Source of the DNA: Pseudonocardia sp.
GTDB lineage: Bacteria; Actinomycetota; Actinomycetes; Mycobacteriales; Pseudonocardiaceae
Assembly: GCA_030453005.1 (NCBI GenBank)
Contig: JAKDLE010000092.1
Span: 1-8,221 of the forward strand
DNA: 8,221 nucleotides
Direction of reading: 5' to 3'
Shown here: piece by piece, positions 1 to 6,297 of the stretch
Layout of the letters: each line of letters begins with the position of its first letter
How positions within the stretch are numbered: the stretch's first letter is position 1
The notes under the pieces: model-generated
Databases searched by the model: none
Seen by the model: the letters and a program-made list of their open reading frames with translations, nothing else
What the model was told of the DNA's origin: nothing
Program-made: the position numbers and the translations under genes

Positions 1-3
1 CTC

Positions 4-999
4 GTGCCCGGTGACGGTCTCGTCGTCGTCACCGGCGGCGGCGGCTTCATCGGCGGACACCTGATCGCCGAGCTGCGCGAACGCGGAGCGCGGATCCGTG
101 CCGTGGACATCAAGCCGCTCGACGAGTGGGCACAGTGCTTTCCCGACGTCGACAACCTGCGCCTCGACCTGCGGGAGCGGGAGGCGTGCGTGACCGCGAC
201 GCGCGGCGCCCGCCAGGTCTTCAACCTCGGCGCCGACATGGGTGGCATGGGGTTCATCGAGACCCACCGCGCCGAGTGCTCACTCTCCGTCCTGATCAAC
301 ACCCACATGTTGCTGGCGGCCCGCGACCAGGGCGTCGAGCGCTACTTCTTCTCGTCGTCGGCGTGCGTGTACGCGGCGGACAAGCAGTCGGTCGCCGCGG
401 TAGCGCCGCTGCAGGAATCAGACGCCTACCCGGCCCTGCCCGAGGACGGCTACGGCTGGGAGAAGCTGTTCAGCGAGCGGATGTGCCGGCACTTCACCGA
501 AGACTTCGGCCTCACCACCCGCGTCGCCCGCTACCACAACGTCTACGGACCGCACGGGACCTACGACGGCGGTCGGGACAAGGCGCCTGCCGCGATCTGT
601 CGCAAAGTGATCACGGCGTCGATGCGGGGCGAGCGCGAGATCGAGATCTGGGGCGACGGCGAGCAGACCCGCAGCTTCATGTTCATCGACGACTGTGTGG
701 AGGGCACGCGGCGCCTGATGGCCAGCGACGTGTCCGCACCGCTCAACCTCGGCAGCGACGAGCTCGTGTCGATCAACGGGCTCGTCGACGTCGTCGAGGA
801 GATCTCCGGAGTCCGCCTGGAACGCCGTCACCGGCTCGACGCCCCGGTCGGCGTTCGGGGCCGCAGCAGCGACAACACGCTGATCCGCCGGGAACTCGGA
901 TGGGCGCCCTCGATCCGGCTCGTCGAGGGCATCGAGCCCACGTACCGGTGGATCCACGACGAGCTCCACGCCCGCGAGCGCGGGCGGGTCACGACCTGA
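4..999 (+). CDS. GDP-mannose 3,5-epimerase-like NAD-dependent sugar-nucleotide epimerase
   Basis: A 331-residue extended short-chain dehydrogenase that probably converts GDP-D-mannose to GDP-L-galactose/GDP-L-gulose in the cytosol, supplying an unusual L-hexose for a glycan or a glycosylated metabolite. The NAD-binding Rossmann motif GGGGFIG is at residues 11-17. Other marks are ADMGGMGFIE (78-87), SSACVY (118-123), YGWEK (150-154) and RDKAPAAICRK (191-201), followed by a WGDGEQTRSF stretch (216-225). From memory of Arabidopsis GME, the catalytic Cys145, Tyr174, Lys178 and Lys217 correspond to C121, Y150, K154 and K193 here, with the same spacing throughout. Many related epimerases lack that set, so the substrate call is better than generic. 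Start: GTG at 4 gives a normal N-terminus right before the Rossmann strand, but only three bases lie upstream, so no ribosome site is visible and a slightly longer protein is possible. It converges on the next gene with a 22-base gap. The physiological product is inferred. Confidence 0.9.
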   Translation: MPGDGLVVVTGGGGFIGGHLIAELRERGARIRAVDIKPLDEWAQCFPDVDNLRLDLREREACVTATRGARQVFNLGADMGGMGFIETHRAECSLSVLINTHMLLAARDQGVERYFFSSSACVYAADKQSVAAVAPLQESDAYPALPEDGYGWEKLFSERMCRHFTEDFGLTTRVARYHNVYGPHGTYDGGRDKAPAAICRKVITASMRGEREIEIWGDGEQTRSFMFIDDCVEGTRRLMASDVSAPLNLGSDELVSINGLVDVVEEISGVRLERRHRLDAPVGVRGRSSDNTLIRRELGWAPSIRLVEGIEPTYRWIHDELHARERGRVTT

Positions 1000-1001
1000 C
1001 C
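969..1001. terminator. Two adjacent hairpins at the convergent ends of the epimerase and dioxygenase genes
   Basis: CGCCCGCG-AG-CGCGGGCG (969-986) is a perfect 8-bp inverted repeat, followed at once by GGTCA-CGACC-TGACC (987-1001), which spans the epimerase stop codon. There is no T-run, so this is not a classical intrinsic terminator. GC-rich actinomycetes often use stems without a U-tract, and the position between two convergent genes suits a bidirectional terminator. The first stem lies in coding sequence rich in Arg/Ala codons, so chance is possible. Confidence 0.35.
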
Positions 1002-1021
1002 GAGCTCGCGAGGCCACCCGT

Positions 1022-2590
1022 TCAGCGCAGCACCTGATCGGTCCCCGTCGGCTCCGGCCGCGCGCCCTCGTGAAACCAGATCGTCACCGCGAAGCGGCTG
1101 GCGGCGAAGGCGTCCGACTCGGGGTGCACCGGCCGCACCTCGTGAAACGCATCCGACGGGAACAGGACGAGGCTGTTGTCCTCGGGCGTCACGGTGGTCC
1201 AGGACGCCGCCCCGGTCGTGCCGGTCGGGGTGTCCCAGGTGTCGTACAACCGCAGATCGCCCCCGCGGTAGCGACGGGGCGTCGGATGGAAGTAGTACAC
1301 GCACGAGATGCGCCGTGACGCCGCGATCGGATGGCCGGTGTCGACGTGGGGCACGAAGAACCCGCCCGGGCCGTGGGCGGTGAGCTGGCGCTCGATCTTG
1401 CCGAGCGGGAACCACTCCAGCCCGAGCTCCTGGCGGGCGTACGAGAGGATCCCGCGCAGTGGCCCATCGAACAGCTCCCAGACCTCCTCGAAGCGCGCCG
1501 ACAGCAGCGTCCGTGACTTCCTGGCTTCGTGGTTCACCGTGCCCTCGCCCCCGGCGCCGACGATGCCCGACTCGGCGAACTCGTCCTCCCAGCGGAGCGC
1601 GTGGTCGAGCAGCCGGTCCCGGTCGGTGCTAGACAGGAAGTCGGGGAGTCGCACGTAGGGCGTCGCCAGGAGCCGGCGGAACGGCGTGACGGGCCGAGCG
1701 GGTTCGGCGTGCAGGCGGGTCTCGGCCGCTCGTACCAGGTCGTCGGTCAACCCGCCTGCGCCGTCGGTCAGCGCATGGACCGCATGGCTGACGTAGGCCT
1801 CGTCGACGAGATCGAGCAGATGGGCGGCCGCGCCTGCCGGTTCCGGCCACGGCCCCCGCAAGGTGACGAGCGTCGGCTCGATGGCCGCGACCACGGTGGC
1901 CAGACGGTCGTCGTCGTCCCGGGGACCGGCCGCGGCCTCGACGAGCGGTAGCGCGCTGCGACGACCGTGCCGGATCAGGGGGCGCCACACGGCTGCAGGC
2001 GGACCGCCACAGGCGAGGACGAGGCCGAGGGGCAGCGGCTCGGCGGGCACGTCGTCCTGGATCAGGCGGAGATCGCGCTGGAGTACGCCTCCGAGCTCGA
2101 GCGGAGCCCGGTACGGGTGGACTCGGCCCCGTCCGTCGAGCACGGCGAAGCGGTCGGAGTAGTAGACCGCGCCTCGCCGGACCAGTTCGGCGACCAATGT
2201 CGAGATTGCGGGCGAACGCAGCCCCGGGATGGCGATGCCCAGCCCTCGCCAGCCGACCACGCCTGCGTGCACGAACGTCATCTCCCCGGAGCGGCGGGCG
2301 ACGACGGCGTCGACATCCTGTGCCAGCCAGTCGCCGACCGCCTCGGCCGAGTCGGCTGCGAAGACCTCCAGGTCGTCGCGGGCGACCACGTACTCGGGCG
2401 GTTCCCCGGCGACGGCCGTGACCCGGTAGGTCACAACTTCCTCGGCGGCGCGGTCGCCCGCGGTGAGCTCCGGCGCCAGCGCTGCCCGCACATGATCCGC
2501 CAGCCCTAGGCCGGTCCGGTCGTCGAGGCGCACCTCGACGCCGTAGCCCGTGCCGAGCGTTCGCGTGACCTCGGTCTCCGTCGTCGCCAT
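1022..2590 (-). CDS. HprK-like domain fused to an Fe(II)/2-oxoglutarate dioxygenase (prolyl-4-hydroxylase-like)
   Basis: A 522-residue soluble protein with two parts. Residues about 100-260 look like the HPr kinase/phosphorylase C-terminal fold found in actinobacterial 'HprK-related' proteins: FVHAGVVGWRG (106-116), a loop at 121-131, then AVYYSDRFAVLD (141-152) and GRVHPYRAPL (155-164). The loop reads IPGLRSPAIST, where the family has G-x4-G-K-S/T. The conserved Gly and Lys are Ala128 and Ile129, so ATP binding is doubtful. Residues about 310-510 are a 2OG-Fe(II) oxygenase. Iron ligands are H415-x-D417 and H483, and the likely 2-oxoglutarate-binding arginine is R499 in SRFAVTIWF; YYFHPTPRRYRGGDLRLYD (432-450) is the central sheet. 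The oxygenase therefore looks active, probably hydroxylating a protein side chain or small molecule; its target is unknown. ATG at 2590 is the first plausible start, with no strong Shine-Dalgarno sequence. The DUF4173 remnant lies 93 bases upstream on the same strand. Confidence 0.82.
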   Translation of the reverse strand: MATTETEVTRTLGTGYGVEVRLDDRTGLGLADHVRAALAPELTAGDRAAEEVVTYRVTAVAGEPPEYVVARDDLEVFAADSAEAVGDWLAQDVDAVVARRSGEMTFVHAGVVGWRGLGIAIPGLRSPAISTLVAELVRRGAVYYSDRFAVLDGRGRVHPYRAPLELGGVLQRDLRLIQDDVPAEPLPLGLVLACGGPPAAVWRPLIRHGRRSALPLVEAAAGPRDDDDRLATVVAAIEPTLVTLRGPWPEPAGAAAHLLDLVDEAYVSHAVHALTDGAGGLTDDLVRAAETRLHAEPARPVTPFRRLLATPYVRLPDFLSSTDRDRLLDHALRWEDEFAESGIVGAGGEGTVNHEARKSRTLLSARFEEVWELFDGPLRGILSYARQELGLEWFPLGKIERQLTAHGPGGFFVPHVDTGHPIAASRRISCVYYFHPTPRRYRGGDLRLYDTWDTPTGTTGAASWTTVTPEDNSLVLFPSDAFHEVRPVHPESDAFAASRFAVTIWFHEGARPEPTGTDQVLR

Positions 2591-2683
2591 CCCGGCAGTA
2601 TGACCGATGACATCGACATGACCAGTTTGCGCTCGACGAGTCGAGGTCGAGGATCTGTTCCGGGGCTTCCCAGCCCTCCTCGC

Positions 2684-3440
2684 TCAGCGGACGGTCTGGC
2701 CGGGGCATGCCGGCCGGTACGGCCAGTCGTCCGCGTGCGTCTCGGTGAACGCACGTGCCTGGACGTGGCCGAGGTTCCACTCCAGCCAGTCGTCGTCGGA
2801 GAGGTCCGCGAGGTAGGACCAGTCGACCGTGCCGGTGGCGGCGTAGCGGTCGAGGTTCCGCTCCGCGATCCAGGCGTCGGGGTTGAGGGCGGCCAGGCTG
2901 AGCAGCAGCGCCACTCCGCCGAACAGACCGAACCGGGGCAGCCACGCCGCCCGCAGCGTGACGCCTGCTGCCAGCGTGGCCAGCACCAGCACCCCCAGCC
3001 AGCCCTCGAACACATCGACCAGCAGGCGCAGCCGGGTGAAGCCGTAGGCCTCCTGGTAGAGGTGCATCCGGTAGAGCGTGGAGGCGACGACGACCAGCGT
3101 CGACGCGCACAGCAGGCCCAGGGCGACCCGGATCCAGGCGCGGTCGACGGGTGTCTGCTTCCGTCCGGTGCGCGACCGGGCGGGCGGCCTGCTCGCCGCG
3201 GCCGGTACCGGGCGGGTTGACTGCGAGATAGCCGCCTGCCAACACGATGCCGCCGACGCCCACGGCGACGAACGCGCGGACGGCGAGGTCGGAGGACCCG
3301 AGGTTGGGGACCAACGCGCCGACCCACTCGGCGAACAGGGCGTCGGCCGAGGCGAACAGCAGGGCGAACACGGTGACGCCCAGAACCGACCAGATCGCCG
3401 TGCGCAGCAGCGCCGCCCCGCTGCCCAGGCCCGTGATTCT
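2684..3440 (-). pseudogene. Remnant of a DUF4153/DUF4173 polytopic membrane protein, truncated and frameshifted
   Basis: Two reading frames carry the two halves of one family. The upstream half (about 3440 down to 3210) encodes TGLGSGAALLRTAIW, then ALLFASADALFAEWVGALVP, then a membrane segment ending in GGYLAVNPP (the NPP codons are 3210-3218). The downstream half is in another frame: DRAWIRVALGLLCASTLVVV (from about 3145), then YRMHLYQEAYGFTRLRLLVD, then LAALNPDAWIAERNLDRYAA, ending at the stop at 2684-2686. In intact relatives, as I recall them, about 90-100 residues containing two more membrane helices separate NPP from the DRxWLRVALG segment; here there are only about 20, and the frame changes between 3149 and 3209. 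A second loss seems to lie near 2800, where LADLS runs straight into DDDWLEWNLG. The N-terminal helices are also missing beyond 3440. The function of the intact family is unknown; this copy should be dead. Confidence 0.82.
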
Positions 3441-3781
3441 CCGGATCGTGCGCTGGTCCTGCACGCCGCGGTCGCCACCGACCTGCGCATCGTGGTGTCC
3501 GCGGTGCACGGCGCGGGCGACATCGAACGGATGGGGGGTCTGGCCCGCCATGTCGCGCAGACCGCGCGCAGCGGCATCCGGAGCCGGTGCCGCCCGAGGA
3601 GCTCGCCGGCCGTTTCACGGTCATGACGCGACCCGACTGGGCACACGGGATCCCCGCGGCCATCGACGCCACCCTGCTCGCCCGGTTCTACGAACGGTAT
3701 GCCGACCACGCCGTCGCGGTGGCCCGACGGGTCACCTACATCGTGACCGGACTCATGCCCGGTCCTGCGCTGAAGGAGTAG
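3441..3781 (+). pseudogene. phoU: phoU remnant (phosphate-uptake regulator), 5'-truncated, frameshifted and internally deleted
   Basis: Intact PhoU is about 220 residues in two similar three-helix bundles and restrains the Pst phosphate transporter and PhoR signalling. Only about 112 codons remain here. From 3444 one frame reads [20 protein letters not shown], then [21 protein letters not shown], which is the second half of the first bundle. At about 3570 the frame shifts, consistent with one lost base, and continues as [15 protein letters not shown] (from 3572). Near 3611-3620 this joins [17 protein letters not shown], then [20 protein letters not shown], the C-terminal signature of PhoU, to the TAG at 3779-3781. 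About 50-60 residues of the second bundle are missing at that join, and the first roughly 60 residues of the protein are missing at the 5' end. No pst genes or promoter are present. Its stop lies 4 bases from the convergent MEDS gene stop. Confidence 0.85.
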
Positions 3782-3785
3782 GCGG

Positions 3786-4757
3786 TCAGGTCCGCATGTG
3801 CATGCGGACGCTGTTACCGGGGTGCTCGGGCCGGATCTCGACCAGGTCGGTGAGCTGGCGGATCATCCACATGCCCCGGCCGCGGCGGCCGCGGGGATCG
3901 GGCGGGAGGTGCCCGGCGAACGCGTCGATCTCCGGCCCGCCGAGGGTGGTCACCTCGACCACGAGCCGGTCTCCGTCGGTCCAGCTGCGCACGGTGCCGC
4001 GTCCGTCGCCGTGTTCGATCGCATTGGTCGCCGCCTCGTTGACCGCGACGACCAGGTCCGCGCCACGCGACCCGTCGATCCCGGCGTCGTCCGCGCGCCG
4101 AGCGGCGAAGCGGCGGATCGCGGACAGGTCGGGCGCCCCACCGAAGTCGATGCTGCGGGTCGGCCCCGACGGCACCGGTAGGGCGTCGGCGTCGTACCGG
4201 GCGATGAGCCGGACCGGGTCGAGGAAGGCGTCACTCAGGACGGGTGCACCACGGCCGTGGCGCAGCACCGGGTGGGTGTGGGCGGCGGTGACCAGGACGG
4301 CCGGGTCGAGGGTGCGGGTGTCGTAGACGCAGAAGACCGGGGTGTCGGGGAGCGCCACGTTGATCAGCGCCTCGTAGCGGGCCCACTCCCGGACCTCCGC
4401 CGCCGAGCGGCCCGCCCAGACGACCTCGCCGAGCATCCACGCCGGGGTGTGGCCTGCGGCGAACTCCGCGGCGCGGCGCAGGGAGTGAGCAGGGAAGGTG
4501 TACCAGCCGACCGGGTCCACCCACCGGACCTGCGCGGTGCCGAACGGGGCGTACCCGGGATCGGCGTTCAGGGCGGCGACGACGAGATCGCGCTTGTGCG
4601 GGGCCAGCACGACCAGCACGGACGCGGCGACGGCGGCACCGGCGCGCAGGAACGGCACCGCCGCGTCCACCAGCTCCTGATCCGAGGAGTACACCAGCGC
4701 CTGGTGCAGAGGTGTCGGGGCGAGCTCCGGTTCCGCCGTCGTGTCACCTGCCCGCAC
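3786..4757 (-). CDS. MEDS-domain sensor with HATPase (RsbW-like) anti-sigma factor/regulatory kinase
   Basis: A 323-residue soluble regulator. Residues about 14-190 are a MEDS (DcmR-type sensory) domain, recognised by LHQALVYSSDQELVDAAVPF at the start, VLAPHKRDLV, VRWVDPVGWY and the later WARYEALINVAL and VFCVYD strands. Residues about 205-320 are a GHKL ATPase of the RsbW type: the N-box is VNEAATNAIEHG (239-250, with E241, N245 and H249) and the G-box is GRRGRGMWMIRQL (290-302). Such proteins bind and inhibit a sigma factor or phosphorylate a STAS partner; no sigma factor is nearby. Start: GTG at 4757 is chosen because GAGAGGAG (4766-4773) sits 8 bases ahead of it. A longer frame to 4910 adds only Arg/Pro-rich sequence without family similarity. 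The 189 bases between this start and the STAS remnant upstream hold nothing else that I recognise. The sensory ligand is unknown. Confidence 0.87.
   Translation of the reverse strand: MRAGDTTAEPELAPTPLHQALVYSSDQELVDAAVPFLRAGAAVAASVLVVLAPHKRDLVVAALNADPGYAPFGTAQVRWVDPVGWYTFPAHSLRRAAEFAAGHTPAWMLGEVVWAGRSAAEVREWARYEALINVALPDTPVFCVYDTRTLDPAVLVTAAHTHPVLRHGRGAPVLSDAFLDPVRLIARYDADALPVPSGPTRSIDFGGAPDLSAIRRFAARRADDAGIDGSRGADLVVAVNEAATNAIEHGDGRGTVRSWTDGDRLVVEVTTLGGPEIDAFAGHLPPDPRGRRGRGMWMIRQLTDLVEIRPEHPGNSVRMHMRT
3790..3809. terminator. 9-bp palindromic hairpin at the phoU remnant/MEDS convergent junction
   Basis: GTCCGCATG-TG-CATGCGGAC is a perfect 9-bp inverted repeat with a 2-base spacer. It lies within the last codons of the MEDS/ATPase gene and 9 bases past the phoU stop. 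No T-run follows on either strand. The position suggests a bidirectional terminator, but it also encodes the conserved-looking C-terminal RMHMR, so selection on the protein could explain part of it. Confidence 0.4.
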
Positions 4758-4765
4758 CGTGAGCG

Positions 4766-4773
4766 CTCCTCTC
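4766..4773 (-). promoter_or_regulatory. Ribosome binding site that fixes the start of the MEDS/ATPase gene
   Basis: On the minus strand GAGAGGAG ends 8 bases before the GTG at 4757. It is the best Shine-Dalgarno match seen in the window and rules in favour of the shorter protein over a start at 4910. Confidence 0.7.
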
Positions 4774-4946
4774 GCCCCCGGTCGGCGTCGTCCACCGGGT
4801 CTCGTCCGACTCCGGCGACGGGACCGACCGATCCCGCGAGCGTGCTCGACGCCCACGCCGGGGTCCGAGGCGACGTCGACGACGCTACGCCGAGGACGGG
4901 CGTCTGGCACGATGAGCGGCCCAGGCCGTCGCGGGTGGGGGCACGA

Positions 4947-5153
4947 TCAGGAACCGGTACCGGCGGAGGCCCAGACGATGCCGGGATGACGGTGCAGCCC
5001 GAGCAGCTCGATGATGTGTCCGAGCAGTCGGGGCGGGTCGCGCAGCACCAGCGGTCGTCCGCGGACGGCGGCGGCGTCGGCGGCCTCGGCGAACACGTCC
5101 AGGCCGCCCGCGAAGCAGAACTCGATGCGGGACAGGCCCACGCGGCTGCCGTC
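4947..5153 (-). pseudogene. C-terminal half of a STAS (anti-sigma-factor antagonist) domain
   Basis: The frame reads DGSRVGLSRIEFCFAGGLDV, then FAEAADAAAVRGRPLVLRDP, then LLGHIIELLGLHRHPGI, to a TGA at 4947-4949. This matches the second half of STAS domains, whose usual pattern is roughly DLSGLxFCDxSGLxxL, then RGxxLxLxxP, then VLELTGLDRxLPI. An in-frame TGA stands at 5154-5156 directly before DGSR, and I find none of the first 40-odd residues (strands 1-2) in any frame further upstream. The phosphorylatable Ser/Thr site (D-S/A-S-G-L) reads FAGGL here, so the serine is absent. A GTG at 5141 could start a 64-residue peptide, but a GGAGG lies 16 bases off, too far. It sits 189 bases upstream of the MEDS/ATPase gene on the same strand, the usual place for its antagonist, so the partner-switch pair is probably broken. 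Confidence 0.7.
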
Positions 5154-5190
5154 TCAACCTCCGCTCACGGTAGGGGCGGGTCGGCCCGAC

Positions 5191-5230
5191 CACAACCGAA
5201 CGCGCCGACGATTGTTAAGTGGTGGTTGTG
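5191..5230. promoter_or_regulatory. Inverted repeat in the divergent gap between STAS remnant and DNA ligase
   Basis: CACAACC (5191-5197) and GGTTGTG (5224-5230) form a 7-bp inverted repeat 26 bases apart, in a comparatively AT-rich patch (ATTGTTAAGTGG) just before the ligase gene. It could be an operator or promoter zone, but I cannot identify a binding protein. The repeat is short enough to be chance. Confidence 0.25.
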
Positions 5231-5262
5231 CGGAGGCGCGACGATGCGGCCATCCTGTCCGG

Positions 5263-6276
5263 GTGGGACCGCCGCACGAGTCGACTCCGGATGCGCTGCG
5301 GCCGATGCTCGCCACCGCCGGGCGCCCGCCGAACGGCCCGGGGTGGGCGCTGGAGTTCAAGTGGGACGGCATCCGTGCTCTCGCCACGGCCGGTGCGGCC
5401 GCCGGGGGAGGGCCGGTGCGGCTGGTCAGCCGCAACGGCAACGAGCTGACCGACGGCTATCCCGAGCTCACCACCGGTCCCGCCGCCGAGGCGCTGGCCC
5501 ACGGGCGGCGGGTGCTGCTCGACGGCGAGCTCGTCGCGCACGACGCGTCCGGGCGTCCGGACTTCGGGCTGCTCCAGCAGCGCATGCATCTGCGCCACCC
5601 GTCCCCGGAGGTGCTGGCCCGGGTTCCGGTGGTCTTCTACGTGTTCGACCTGCTGCACCTCGACGGCCGATCGCTCCTCGCCGAGTCCTACGACGTCCGC
5701 CGCGCGCAGCTGGCCGCACTCGGTCTCGATGCCGTCGCCGGGGTGGCGATGCCGCCCCACTACACCGACATGTCTGCCGCGGCGCTGCTGGAGGTCGCTC
5801 GCGAGCACGGGTTGGAAGGGGTGGTCAGCAAGCGCCGCAGCTCCCGCTACGAGGCGGGCCGCCGCTCCCCGGCGTGGGTCAAGACCGCGCTGCTCACCAC
5901 CCAGGAGGTCCTCATCGGCGGCTGGACACCCGGCCAGGGCAGGCGCACCAGATCGATCGGAGCGCTGCTGCTCGGGGCCCGGGACGGTGACGGGCGGCTG
6001 CGCTACCTCGGACACGTCGGCACCGGGTTCACCGCCGCCATGCTCTCCGACCTCCTCGCGCGGCTGGAGCCGCTCGCACAGCGGGGCAGCGCGTTCGACG
6101 AGCCGGTGCCGACCGCCGATACCCGCCACGCCCGCTGGGTGCGGCCGGTGCTGGTGGGGGAGGTGGTGTACCGGACCCTGACCCACGACCGCAGGCTCCG
6201 CCACGCCGCCTGGCGCGGGCTCCGCCCCGACCGCGATCCCGGTGAGGTCACCCTGTCCGGCGACGCCGCCGGGTAG
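5263..6276 (+). CDS. Stand-alone ATP-dependent DNA ligase (LigD ligase-domain type)
   Basis: A 337-residue ligase made only of the adenylation domain and OB-fold. It seals nicks through an enzyme-AMP lysine and probably serves repair or non-homologous end joining. Motif I is EFKWDGIR (31-38, nucleophile K33). SRNGNELT (56-63) is motif Ia, LLDGELVA (85-92) motif III, VFYVFDLLHLDG (124-135) motif IIIa and EGVVSK (185-190) motif IV. Motif V is AWVKTALLTTQEV (204-216), in which the usual second lysine of WxKxK is Ala209. The OB-fold follows, with LRYLGHVGTGF (246-256) and the C-terminal AAWRGLRPD (315-323). There is no polymerase or nuclease domain as in full-length LigD, and no ku gene nearby. 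Start: GTG at 5263 is the only start codon near the beginning of homology in this frame; it lacks a well-placed Shine-Dalgarno sequence, so a leaderless or weakly translated mRNA is possible. An ATG at 5244 is out of frame. It converges on the PucR remnant. Confidence 0.9.
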   Translation: MGPPHESTPDALRPMLATAGRPPNGPGWALEFKWDGIRALATAGAAAGGGPVRLVSRNGNELTDGYPELTTGPAAEALAHGRRVLLDGELVAHDASGRPDFGLLQQRMHLRHPSPEVLARVPVVFYVFDLLHLDGRSLLAESYDVRRAQLAALGLDAVAGVAMPPHYTDMSAAALLEVAREHGLEGVVSKRRSSRYEAGRRSPAWVKTALLTTQEVLIGGWTPGQGRRTRSIGALLLGARDGDGRLRYLGHVGTGFTAAMLSDLLARLEPLAQRGSAFDEPVPTADTRHARWVRPVLVGEVVYRTLTHDRRLRHAAWRGLRPDRDPGEVTLSGDAAG

Positions 6277-6297
6277 TGGGCTGTCCGCCTCGCGGGC

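Noticed and set aside
2591..2683. CTCGAC-GA-GTCGAG repeat as a terminator after the DUF4173 remnant
   Set aside because: Only a 6-bp stem with a 2-base loop and no wider extension; too weak to call.
1629..3551. A 640-codon minus-strand open frame read as one protein
   Set aside because: Only the part from about 3440 to 3210 resembles a protein (the DUF4173 N-terminal half). The rest is Arg/Pro-rich shadow, overlapping the HprK-like/dioxygenase gene out of frame.
4758..4910. N-terminal extension of the MEDS/ATPase gene to a start at 4910
   Set aside because: The added 51 residues are Arg/Pro-rich without similarity, while the GTG at 4757 has an AGGAG exactly 8 bases upstream.
5011..5262. N-terminal extension of the ligase to 5011
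   Set aside because: This would overlap the STAS remnant on the other strand and adds 84 residues with no ligase similarity; homology begins just after GTG 5263.
4257..5990. A long plus-strand open frame of 577 codons
   Set aside because: It is antisense to the MEDS/ATPase gene and then out of frame with the ligase; its translation is low-complexity Arg/Gly/Ala/Pro sequence with no family marks. Long shadow frames are expected at this GC content.
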